DNA of 64,000 nt from Nordella sp. HKS 07 (GTDB lineage Bacteria; Pseudomonadota; Alphaproteobacteria; Rhizobiales; Aestuariivirgaceae). The number at the start of each line of letters is the position of its first letter. Within the stretch, counting starts at the first letter, position 1. The notes under the pieces were generated by a model that worked only from the letters and a program-made list of their open reading frames with translations, was not told the origin of the DNA and made no database searches. This document shows, piece after piece, positions 8,114 to 16,503 of this stretch. Made by a program: the position numbers and the translations under genes. Location: positions 6,156,001-6,220,000 of the forward strand of contig NZ_CP049258.1 in the NCBI RefSeq assembly GCF_011046735.1, given 5' to 3'.

Positions 8114-11100
8114 CTAAGCTGCCAGCTTCACCATCTGGGTCATGATCTGTCGGGCGCCCTTGAGGCGATCTTCTGGCGTATCCCAGCTCCGCATGATTAC
8201 CAGCTTCATATCGGGGCGCAGCTTGGCCAGGCTACCCTGCCCCGTGATCCACTCCACGAGCTTCTTCGGATTGCCGACCTGATCGCCGCGGAAGCCGATT
8301 ACCGCGCCCTTGGGCCCGGCATCGACGCTCGCCACATTGGCTTTGCGGCACAGGATCTTGATCGACACCACATCGAGAAGATGCTTCACCTCTTCCGGGA
8401 TGCGCCCGAAGCGATCGTGCAATTCGGCGCCAAAGCCGTCGAGCTCGCTCTCCTCCTGGAGATCGGCGAGGCGGCGATAGAGGCCGAGCCGCAGTTGCAG
8501 ATCCGGCACATAGGGTTCGGGGATGAGAACGGACGTGCCGATATTGATCTGCGGCGACCACGTGCCTTCGGCTTCGAGCGTCTCCTCGCCCGTGCGCAAT
8601 TTGGCCACCGCCTCTTCGAGCATGGACTGATAGAGCTCGTAGCCCACCTCCTTCACATGGCCCGACTGCTCGTCGCCAAGCAGATTGCCGGCACCGCGGA
8701 TGTCTAGATCGTGGCTCGCCAGGGTGAAACCGGCGCCCAGTGAATCAAGCGATTGCAGCACCTTGAGGCGCTTCTCCGCCGCCGGCGTCATCGTGCGGTT
8801 GGCAGGTGTCGTCAACAGCGCATAAGCGCGCTGCTTGGAGCGTCCGACACGGCCGCGGATCTGGTAGAGCTGGGCCAGGCCGAACATGTCGGAGCGGTGA
8901 ACGATCAGCGTGTTGGCGGTCGGGATATCGAGGCCGGATTCGACGATGGTCGTCGACAGCAGCACATCGAACTTGCGGTCATAGAAGCCGCTCATGATGT
9001 CTTCGAGCTCGGTCGGCGCCATGCGCCCGTGGGCGGTGCGGAATTTTATTTCCGGCACATGATTGCGCAGGAAGTCGGCCTGCTCCTCGAGATCGGCGAC
9101 GCGCGGGCACACATAGAAGCTCTGGCCGCCGCGGAAATGCTCACGCAGCAGCGACTCGCGGATGACCACCGGATCGAAGGGCGAGATATAGGTGCGTACC
9201 GCCAGCCGATCGAGCGGCGGCGTGGTGATGAGCGACAGCTCGCGCACGCCCGACAGCGCGAGCTGCAAGGTGCGCGGAATGGGTGTCGCGGTCAGCGTCA
9301 GCACATGCACATTGGCGCGCAGTTCCTTGAGCCGCTCCTTGTGCTTGACGCCGAAATGCTGCTCCTCGTCGATGATGAGAAGGCCCAGATCGCGGAATTT
9401 GACGCTTTCGGCGAGCAGCGCGTGGGTCCCGATCACGATGTCGATCTCGCCCTTGGCGAGCCCATCCTTCACCGCCTCGATCTCCTTGCGCCCGACCAGG
9501 CGCGAGGCCTGGGCGAGCCTGAGCGGAAGGCCCTGGAAGCGCTGGTTGAAGGTGGCGAAGTGCTGGCGCGACAGCAGCGTCGTCGGCACGACGACCGCCA
9601 CCTGCTTGCCGTTCATCGCCGCCACGAAGGCCGTGCGCAGCGCCACCTCGGTCTTGCCGAAGCCGACATCGCCACAGATGAGACGGTCCATCGGACGTCC
9701 CTTCTGCAGGTCCTCCAATGTCGCCTCGATGGCAGCGAGCTGGTCTTCCGTCTCCTCATAGGGGAAGCGAGCGCAGAACTCGTCATAGAGCCCGTCGGGC
9801 GGCGGCAGGATCTCGCCCGGCTTGAGTTCGCGGGCGGCCGCCGTCTTGATCAGATTCTCGGCGATCTCGCGGATGCGTTCTTTGAGCTTCGCCTTCTTCG
9901 CCTGCCAGGCGCCGCCACCCAGGCGGTCGAGATTGGCGCCCTCCTCGTCCGAGCCGTAGCGCGACAGGAGCTCGATATTCTCCACGGGGAGGAACAGCCG
10001 GTCATTGCCGGCATACATGATGAAGAGGCAGTCATGCGGGGCGCCCTGCACCTCGATGGTCTTGAGGCCTTCAAAGCGGCCGAGACCGTGATCGACATGG
10101 ACGATCAGATCGCCCGGGGTCAATGCCGACAGTTCGGAGATGAAATCGGCAGGCTTGCGCGCCTTGCGGCCGCGCCGCACCAGGCGGTCCCCCAATATGT
10201 CCTGCTCGGAGAGCACGGCGAGATCGCCGCTTTCGAAACCGGCTTCGAGCCCGAGCACGACGATGCTGACGATGTCCCGGGGGCGATTCCGCACCTCGGC
10301 CCAGTCCTTACCCTGGGCGAGCGGCGACACATCGTGGTCGCGCAGGATGGTCTCGAGGCGCTCGGCCGAGCCTTCCGACCAGGTGGCGATGACGACCCGT
10401 TTGCCGTTGGCGCGCAACGCATTGGCATGCCCGCGCACCGCCTCATAGACATTGGCGCCGGCCTCGGCGCGTTCCGCCGCAAAGCTGCGCCCCTGCCGGC
10501 CGCCAATCGACAGAACCGGCGCAACGGCGCTGTCCGGCGTCTCGAACGGCGTGAAGGCGAGCACGCTCCTGTCGACGAGAAGCTCGGTCCATTCCTGCTG
10601 CGTGAGATAGAGAGCCTGGGGCTTGAGCGGCTTGTAGGGTGCCGCGCCAAATGTGTCCTGAGTCAGCGCCTCGCGCCGCGCATCGTAGAATTCGGCGATC
10701 TGTTCGTGCCGCGCCACAACCGCCTCGTCCGCCGAATGATCGAGCGAGACCGCGCCTTCGCGCGCATGGTCGAAGATCGTTTCCAGCTTGTCGTGGAAAA
10801 GCGGCAGCCAGTGCTCCATGCCCTGGTAGCGCCGCCCGTTGGTCACCGATTCATAAAGCGGGTCGTTGATGTCGAGACCACCGAAGGCCGCCGCATAGGA
10901 GGTGCGAAAACGGCCGATCGATTCGGGTGTGAGCAGCACTTCGCTCGCCGGATGCAGCACGAGCGAGCGCAGCGTCCCGGTTGAGCGTTGTGACTGCGGG
11001 TCGAAGCGGCGCACCGATTCGAGCGCGTCGCCGAAGAAATCGAGCCGGACCGGTCCTTCGGCGCCGGGCGGGAAGATGTCGATGATGCCGCCACGGACGG

Positions 11101-11599
11101 CGAAATCGCCGGCGTCGACCACCGTCCCGGTGCGCGAATAGCCATTGTGCTGCAGGAAGAGCTGCAGCTTCTCCGTGTCGACATATTGCCCGGGAGCAGC
11201 CTGGAAGGTCGTCTCGGCGATGACGCGCCCTTCCGGCAGGCGCTGCAGAGCCGCGTTTACGCTGGTCAGAAGAATGCGCGGCGCCTTGCTCCGGATCGCC
11301 AGGGCCGCGAGCGCCGCGAGCCGGCGCGCCACGACATTCGCCGCCGGCGACACTCGGTCATAAGGCAGGCAGTCCCAGGCCGGAAACGAGATCACCTCGA
11401 CATCGGGCGCAAAGAAGGCGAGGGCCTCGGCGAGGCTCGCCATGCGCTGATCGTCGAGCGCTATGTGCACCAGCGGCTTGCCGGCGAGAAGCCGGGCCGC
11501 TTCGGCGGCCGCCATCGCGTCGAGGCCCTCCAGGACTCCTGAAACGATGGTGCGCCCGGAAAGTCCCAGGCGTTCGGTGAGGCGTTTGCTGTCGATCAT
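8114..11599 (-). CDS. mfd: transcription-repair coupling factor Mfd
   Basis: The 1161-residue protein has the normal Mfd length and order of parts: the UvrB-like N-terminal region (GKPLVHIALDD, FPAWDCLPYDR), the RNA polymerase interaction domain beginning VHVDHGLGRFEGL, Walker A GDVGFGKTEVA near residue 642, the DEEQ box in IIDEEQHFGVKHKE, motif III TATPIPRTL, and the C-terminal TRCF domain. Mfd removes RNA polymerase stalled at lesions and recruits UvrA. The start overlaps the stop of sdhE (ATGA), giving an sdhE-mfd operon. Confidence 0.98.
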   Translation of the reverse strand: MIDSKRLTERLGLSGRTIVSGVLEGLDAMAAAEAARLLAGKPLVHIALDDQRMASLAEALAFFAPDVEVISFPAWDCLPYDRVSPAANVVARRLAALAALAIRSKAPRILLTSVNAALQRLPEGRVIAETTFQAAPGQYVDTEKLQLFLQHNGYSRTGTVVDAGDFAVRGGIIDIFPPGAEGPVRLDFFGDALESVRRFDPQSQRSTGTLRSLVLHPASEVLLTPESIGRFRTSYAAAFGGLDINDPLYESVTNGRRYQGMEHWLPLFHDKLETIFDHAREGAVSLDHSADEAVVARHEQIAEFYDARREALTQDTFGAAPYKPLKPQALYLTQQEWTELLVDRSVLAFTPFETPDSAVAPVLSIGGRQGRSFAAERAEAGANVYEAVRGHANALRANGKRVVIATWSEGSAERLETILRDHDVSPLAQGKDWAEVRNRPRDIVSIVVLGLEAGFESGDLAVLSEQDILGDRLVRRGRKARKPADFISELSALTPGDLIVHVDHGLGRFEGLKTIEVQGAPHDCLFIMYAGNDRLFLPVENIELLSRYGSDEEGANLDRLGGGAWQAKKAKLKERIREIAENLIKTAAARELKPGEILPPPDGLYDEFCARFPYEETEDQLAAIEATLEDLQKGRPMDRLICGDVGFGKTEVALRTAFVAAMNGKQVAVVVPTTLLSRQHFATFNQRFQGLPLRLAQASRLVGRKEIEAVKDGLAKGEIDIVIGTHALLAESVKFRDLGLLIIDEEQHFGVKHKERLKELRANVHVLTLTATPIPRTLQLALSGVRELSLITTPPLDRLAVRTYISPFDPVVIRESLLREHFRGGQSFYVCPRVADLEEQADFLRNHVPEIKFRTAHGRMAPTELEDIMSGFYDRKFDVLLSTTIVESGLDIPTANTLIVHRSDMFGLAQLYQIRGRVGRSKQRAYALLTTPANRTMTPAAEKRLKVLQSLDSLGAGFTLASHDLDIRGAGNLLGDEQSGHVKEVGYELYQSMLEEAVAKLRTGEETLEAEGTWSPQINIGTSVLIPEPYVPDLQLRLGLYRRLADLQEESELDGFGAELHDRFGRIPEEVKHLLDVVSIKILCRKANVASVDAGPKGAVIGFRGDQVGNPKKLVEWITGQGSLAKLRPDMKLVIMRSWDTPEDRLKGARQIMTQMVKLAA

Positions 11600-11862
11600 G
11601 GCCTGTAAGTCAGAAGCGCCTTGAGAAGAGGCGTCGCTTGCGGTGGCGGAACCTGTATATCGCCCAGAATCCAGCCCATCAGCTGCGGGTCCGGCAGACC
11701 GATGATGATTTCGAGCTCGTCGAGTTCGGCCTCGCTGAAGCTGTCGATACGGGCCTGGGCGAAGCCGCCCAGCAACAGATCCATCTCGCGGGTGCCGCGA
11801 TGGCTGGCGCGCCAGAGGAGCCGCTTGCGGCGGATCTCAGATGTTTCCGTGGGGGTGGTCAT
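11596..11862 (-). CDS. sdhE: succinate dehydrogenase assembly factor SdhE (Sdh5/DUF339)
   Basis: The 88-residue product contains the diagnostic RGTREMDLLLGGFA (residues 23-36), which carries the RGxxE motif required for flavinylation of SdhA, and the later DELEIIIGLPDPQLMGWI helix. It promotes covalent FAD attachment to succinate dehydrogenase. Its stop overlaps the mfd start codon. It is divergent from recG, with 76 bp between the start codons. Confidence 0.95.
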   Translation of the reverse strand: MTTPTETSEIRRKRLLWRASHRGTREMDLLLGGFAQARIDSFSEAELDELEIIIGLPDPQLMGWILGDIQVPPPQATPLLKALLTYRP

Positions 11863-11938
11863 GGGCTGCCCTGCTTAGCGGCTGGAAAGCCTCAGCGCAA
11901 TGACTTGCGCGAAGGCCGCCTAATCGTGAAATTGGGGC

Positions 11939-14050
11939 ATGCGTCCGCCTCAACTCAATCCTCTTTTCGCCAGCGCCACCAGCCTCAAGGGCATCGGTCC
12001 CAAGCTCGACAAGGTGCTGGCCAAGCTGCTGCGTCCTGCCGCACCGGCAAATTCGCAAGCGCGCATCATCGATCTCCTGTTCCACTTGCCGTCGGGACTG
12101 ATCGACCGACGCGAACGCCCCAAGCTCGACGCCTTGCCCGAAAAGGGCATCGTCACGGTGGAGGTAACGGTCGGAAAGCACCGCTCGCCGCCGCCGCATC
12201 TGAAGCGCCTGCCCTATCGCGTCGACTGCTTCGATGAGACAGGCACCCTGACCCTGGTGTTTTTCCACGCTTTCGCCGATCATCTGCAGCGTCTGCTCCC
12301 GCCCGGCGAGACGCGCTTCGTCTCCGGCGCCGTCGACTGGTTCCAGGGCTCGCCGCAGATCGCCCATCCCGACCACATCGTCTCCGCCGATGAATTCGCC
12401 AAGCTTCCGCTGATCGAGCCGGTCTATCCATTGACGGCAGGGCTTTCACCCAAGATCCTCGGCCGCGCCATGCGCGCCGGGCTCGAGAGCATCCCCGCGC
12501 TGCCCGAATGGCAGGACGTGGCCTGGCTCAAACGCAAGGGCTGGCCAGATTTCGCGGCTTCCTTGCGCAAATCGCACCAGCCGCAGACGCATGAGGATCT
12601 GGCGCTGACGACGCCCGAGCATATGCGGCTTGCCTATGACGAGTTGCTCGCCAATCAGCTCGCTCTGTCGCTCGTGCGCAAACACATGAAGCGCAAGGCC
12701 GGGCGCATGTTGCCCGGCACCGGTGATATCCGCGCGCGTATCATCTCGGAGCTGCCTTATACGCTCACGTCTTCGCAGCAGACGGCCCTCGGGGAGATAC
12801 TGCGCGACATGGCGGCGCCCGAGCGCATGCTGCGCCTGCTGCAGGGCGATGTCGGCTCGGGCAAGACGGTGGTGGCGCTGCTTGCCTTGGCGGCGGCGAT
12901 CGAATCCGGCGCGCAAGGCGCGCTCATGGTGCCGACCGAGATCCTGGCGCGCCAGCATTTCGCCACGCTGACGCCGCTCTGCGAACGGGCCGGCTTGCGC
13001 CTCGCTCTGCTGACCGGTCGCGAGAAAGGTCGCGCCCGCGAAGGTCTCCTCGCCATGCTCGCCAAAGGCGAGATCGACATTCTCGTCGGCACCCATGCGC
13101 TGTTCCAGGATGATGTCGAGTTCCACGATCTTGGCCTCGTCGTCATCGACGAGCAGCATCGGTTCGGTGTGCATCAGCGCCTGGCGCTCCAGGCCAAGGC
13201 TCAGGATGCCGATCTCCTGGTCATGACCGCGACACCGATCCCGCGCACTTTGGCACTCACGGTCTATGGCGACATGGAGGTGTCCAAGCTCACCGAGAAG
13301 CCGGCCGGGCGCCAGCCGATCGACACCAGGGTCATGCCGTCCGAGCGCATGGACGAGGTCATCGACGGCCTGCGCCGGCTTCTGAATGCCGATGGCCGCG
13401 CCTACTGGATCTGCCCGCTGGTCGAGGAAAGCGAACTCGTCGATCTCGCCGCCGCCGAAGACCGCGCCAAGATGCTGGCGGAGACTTTTCCCGGCCGCAC
13501 CGGCCTCGTCCATGGCCGTATGAAGGCGGCCGAGAAGGACGCCGCGATGGCCCGCTTCAAATCGGGCGAAATCGGAATTCTGGTCTCGACCACGGTGGTC
13601 GAGGTCGGCGTCGACGTGCCGGAAGCGACGGTTATGGTCATCGAGAATGCCGAGCGTTTCGGCTTGGCGCAGCTACATCAGTTGCGCGGCCGCGTCGGAC
13701 GCGGCACCGGCAAATCGACCTGCCTTCTTCTATACCAGGGCAAGCTCGGCGAGACCGCCAAAGCCCGCCTCACCATCATGCGTGAAACAGAAGATGGATT
13801 CCGCATCGCCGAAGAGGATCTGCGCCTGCGCGGCGCCGGCGAGATGCTGGGCACGCGCCAGGCCGGGCTCCCCGTTTTCAAGCTCGCCGATATCCTCGAG
13901 CACGCCGATCTGCTTGCCGTGGCGCGCGACGATGCCGGTCTCATCCTGGCGCGCGATCCCCATCTCGCGACACCGCGTGGCGAGGCGCTGCGCGCTTTGC
14001 TCTATCTCTTCGAACGCGACGATGCGGTGCGCCTGATCTCCGCCGGATGA
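11939..14050 (+). CDS. recG: ATP-dependent DNA helicase RecG
   Basis: A 703-residue RecG: N-terminal wedge/OB region (KGIGPKLDKVLAKLL near 17-31; IDLLFHLPSGLIDRR), Walker A GDVGSGKT at about residue 303, DEQH box at about 404 (VIDEQHRFGVHQR), motif III TATPIPRTL, and motif VI HQLRGRVGRG. It remodels stalled replication forks and Holliday junctions. The length is slightly longer than E. coli RecG (693). It is transcribed divergently from sdhE-mfd, so repair genes flank a shared promoter region. Confidence 0.97.
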   Translation: MRPPQLNPLFASATSLKGIGPKLDKVLAKLLRPAAPANSQARIIDLLFHLPSGLIDRRERPKLDALPEKGIVTVEVTVGKHRSPPPHLKRLPYRVDCFDETGTLTLVFFHAFADHLQRLLPPGETRFVSGAVDWFQGSPQIAHPDHIVSADEFAKLPLIEPVYPLTAGLSPKILGRAMRAGLESIPALPEWQDVAWLKRKGWPDFAASLRKSHQPQTHEDLALTTPEHMRLAYDELLANQLALSLVRKHMKRKAGRMLPGTGDIRARIISELPYTLTSSQQTALGEILRDMAAPERMLRLLQGDVGSGKTVVALLALAAAIESGAQGALMVPTEILARQHFATLTPLCERAGLRLALLTGREKGRAREGLLAMLAKGEIDILVGTHALFQDDVEFHDLGLVVIDEQHRFGVHQRLALQAKAQDADLLVMTATPIPRTLALTVYGDMEVSKLTEKPAGRQPIDTRVMPSERMDEVIDGLRRLLNADGRAYWICPLVEESELVDLAAAEDRAKMLAETFPGRTGLVHGRMKAAEKDAAMARFKSGEIGILVSTTVVEVGVDVPEATVMVIENAERFGLAQLHQLRGRVGRGTGKSTCLLLYQGKLGETAKARLTIMRETEDGFRIAEEDLRLRGAGEMLGTRQAGLPVFKLADILEHADLLAVARDDAGLILARDPHLATPRGEALRALLYLFERDDAVRLISAG

Positions 14051-14089
14051 ACATTGCAGGGTTTTCGGATAAGCCGTTGCGCGCCTGAA

Positions 14090-14845
14090 TTATGTCGCGG
14101 TCTTCTTCCCGGGCAACTGCAGGAGTCGCTGCGCCGTGTCCTGCTCGATATTGGCGGCGATCGTCTTGACCTGGCCATCTCCTTCCGGGAAGACGAGCCC
14201 CATCGAGATCACCATTTTGGCGGCGTCCTCGACCGGCATGTCGATGATCCGCACGTCGCTCACATCGACGAAATAGACATAGCCCGAAGTCGGATTTGGG
14301 GTCGTCGAGATATAGACCGCATACATCGCGCGGCCGGGTTCAAGACCGATCTGGCCGCCATCGACCTCGCGCGACACGAACACCAGCGAGTAAATGCCCC
14401 GGCGCGGCCATTCGATGAGGCCGACACTTCGGAAGCTGGCGCCGGATTGCGAGAACAGAGTCTCGAAAATCTGCTTGGTGCCTTTGTAGACGGAGCGCAC
14501 CACAGGCGTTCTGTTGAGAAGCCTGTCCCAGAAGGCGAGGATCGTGCGGCCGACGAGATTGGCGGCGAGCGCCCCGATCAGCGTGATGCCGAGCAACGCG
14601 AAGATGAGGCCGATGCCCGGTACGCGGAACGCCAGATAGTGGCCGGGGTCGAGCACCGCCGGGATGAGCGGACGCAGCCAGGCATCGAACAAGGTTACAA
14701 ACCAGTAAGACGCCCAGAGCGTAATCGCGATGGGCGCTGTAACGACGATGCCGGTCAGGAAATAGGTTCTGAGCCTGCTGCCGAGGGAACTGGATGCTAC
14801 CGGTGCGAGCTTCGGCTCATCGGACATATTCTGGGACGAGGACAT
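14090..14845 (-). CDS. DUF502 family membrane protein
   Basis: About 251 residues with two N-terminal membrane helices (YFLTGIVVTAPIAITLWASYW and a second at GIGLIFALLGITLIGALAA), then the DUF502 signature NRTPVVRSVYKGTKQIFETLF and a soluble beta-rich domain with TTPNPTSGYVYFVDVSDV. The start is uncertain: an upstream GTG (14914) lies in a palindromic repeat; ATGs exist at 14859, 14845 and 14827. I chose 14845, which follows an AGGGGA stretch, although the spacing is short. Function is unknown. It ends 40 nt from the convergent recG stop. Confidence 0.82.
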   Translation of the reverse strand: MSSSQNMSDEPKLAPVASSSLGSRLRTYFLTGIVVTAPIAITLWASYWFVTLFDAWLRPLIPAVLDPGHYLAFRVPGIGLIFALLGITLIGALAANLVGRTILAFWDRLLNRTPVVRSVYKGTKQIFETLFSQSGASFRSVGLIEWPRRGIYSLVFVSREVDGGQIGLEPGRAMYAVYISTTPNPTSGYVYFVDVSDVRIIDMPVEDAAKMVISMGLVFPEGDGQVKTIAANIEQDTAQRLLQLPGKKTAT

Positions 14846-14905
14846 TCCCCTTTTGTGCATGACCCCAAGGTCTTGCGCAAGCAGGTAGGGTCCCTTCCGT
14901 AGAGC

Positions 14906-15027
14906 TTTGCCCACTTTGATCGGTTCGAAACGATTCGATCAAAGTGGGCAAAAGGCTCGAGAATATTTAATCTGTAGCGCTTCCTTATTCGCCAAAGTCG
15001 CGCAACTTTGGCCGGAAGCGCTCTCTG
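14906..15027. repeat. two adjacent palindromes (RIME-like)
   Basis: A perfect 17-bp inverted repeat (arms 14906-14922 and 14936-14952, TTTGCCCACTTTGATCG) with a 13-nt loop lies just upstream of the DUF502 gene. It is followed by a second nested palindrome (14963-15020) with outer arms AGCGCTTCC/GGAAGCGCT and inner arms GCCAAAGT/ACTTTGGC. The second is the reverse-strand version of the module at 3648 and 5521. These could form cruciforms or strong RNA hairpins. Confidence 0.65.
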
Positions 15028-15039
15028 ATCACGGAAGCT

Positions 15040-16452
15040 TTACGAGTCGATCTTGCTGACGAAGCACGACAGGCCGCGTGACTTCAGCTTGCCGCAGGCG
15101 GACTGGGCATCCGACTGCGAGTCGAAGCCGCCAAGCCGCAGGCGATAATAGACGCCTTTCTTGCCGAGATCGGCCCGCACCACCAGGGGCTTCATGTCGT
15201 TCAGAGTCTTGTGCCTGGCCTTCAGCTTCTCCCAGGTTCCCCAGGCGAGCTTTTCGTCACGCGCCGAAGACAGCTGGATGGACCAGCCGGTCAGCTGAGC
15301 GTCGCTGTTCTGCGCCGCCGGCTCTACCCGCGCGGCCTGGTCTTCCGACTGTTCCTGCACGGCGGGAGCCGTGTCGGCGCCGGGTTCCGGCAATGCCTCG
15401 ACCGCCACGATCTGCTCGACGGGCTTCGTCTCGACAGGCTTCGCTTCGGCGGCCTTTTTCTTGGGTGGCGCGATTTCGTTCGGCTGCGGGATCGCATTGG
15501 CCTCGAGCGTGTAGCCGGAAGCCGCCGGCTCCGCGATTTGCGTGGCTTCCGCCGCCGCGAGCTGCGGGCCGTCCTCGGGAGGAATGCGGTCGTCGATTTC
15601 CTTGACCGGCTTGACCGGAACCGCCTTGACCATCTGCACCGGCAGTTCGCCGACAAGCTGCATCGGCGGATTCACCGCATCAGGCAGCGCATCCTTGCGC
15701 ACAACCTGCTCGGGTGATGTGGTGATCGAGGCGGTGATCAGCTTGGCGTCGGGCTGGGCCGCCGCGACGGCCGCCGCCGGCAAGGCGCCGAGTGCCGCGA
15801 GCTTGTCGCGCGCCGGCTTGTAGTTCGGATTGGCACTGACCGCGTTGTTGAGCGCGGCTTGAGCTTCCGGCAGGCGGTGCAGTTGCTCGAAGGCGAGCGC
15901 CTCGCCGTAATAAACGAGATACGGTTGCGGATGCTTGAAACGCAGCGCCTTCTCATAGTCGCTCAGCGCGAAGAGAAGCTGGCCGTTCTCGCGCAGAATG
16001 GTGCCGCGCAGATAGTAGGCGTAAGAGAATTCCGGATCGAGGAACAGAGCGCTGGTGAAATCCTCGATGGCGAGGACGGGGTGATTGAGTTTCTGCTGCG
16101 AGAGGCCGCGATTATAGAGCGTAGTGGCGCGCAGCTTGCCGTTCATGGCGTCCACCCTGAGCGCCGCGGTATAATCGTCGACCGCCCGCGAATGATCGCC
16201 CGACTGCTGATAGGCATAGCCGCGGTTGATCAGCGCATTGGCCAGCTGTTCGGGATGGAGATCGCGCGCCTCGATCGCCGCCGAATAGCCGGCGATCGCC
16301 GTCTGCAGGTCTCCCGCCTGGAGCGCGGTGCGCGCCGCCGTGGAAAGACTGGTGGATGAACTCTGGCTCGTGGCAATGGTGCCGCCAACCGCCGCAGGCG
16401 CGGCAAGCAAAGCGGTACATACACACGCAAGCAAAACTGACCGGACTCTCAT
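15040..16452 (-). CDS. secreted TPR-repeat protein with C-terminal SPOR domain
   Basis: The 470-residue protein has a signal peptide (MRVRSVLLACVCTALLAAPAA) and about four TPR repeats between residues 40 and 220 (for example NALINRGYAYQQSGDHSRAVDDY and AYYLRGTILRENGQ). A Pro/Ala/Glu-rich low-complexity linker spans about 225-385. The SPOR domain covers about 390-470 (WSIQLSSARDEKLAWGTW; YYRLRLGGFDS). SPOR domains bind septal peptidoglycan stripped of stem peptides, so a periplasmic role at the division site is inferred. TPR and SPOR together suggest a scaffold. It is next to glmS-glmU, which make the peptidoglycan precursor UDP-GlcNAc. Confidence 0.85.
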   Translation of the reverse strand: MRVRSVLLACVCTALLAAPAAVGGTIATSQSSSTSLSTAARTALQAGDLQTAIAGYSAAIEARDLHPEQLANALINRGYAYQQSGDHSRAVDDYTAALRVDAMNGKLRATTLYNRGLSQQKLNHPVLAIEDFTSALFLDPEFSYAYYLRGTILRENGQLLFALSDYEKALRFKHPQPYLVYYGEALAFEQLHRLPEAQAALNNAVSANPNYKPARDKLAALGALPAAAVAAAQPDAKLITASITTSPEQVVRKDALPDAVNPPMQLVGELPVQMVKAVPVKPVKEIDDRIPPEDGPQLAAAEATQIAEPAASGYTLEANAIPQPNEIAPPKKKAAEAKPVETKPVEQIVAVEALPEPGADTAPAVQEQSEDQAARVEPAAQNSDAQLTGWSIQLSSARDEKLAWGTWEKLKARHKTLNDMKPLVVRADLGKKGVYYRLRLGGFDSQSDAQSACGKLKSRGLSCFVSKIDS

Positions 16453-16503
16453 GGGACAGAGAGTGGAGGATTAAGGTTAAAGCTTAGCTAAAGGCGCCCC
16501 TCT

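Noticed and set aside
8753-10984. 743-codon plus-strand open frame opposite mfd
   Set aside because: It lies entirely inside mfd, has the biased composition of an antisense shadow and shows no recognisable motif.
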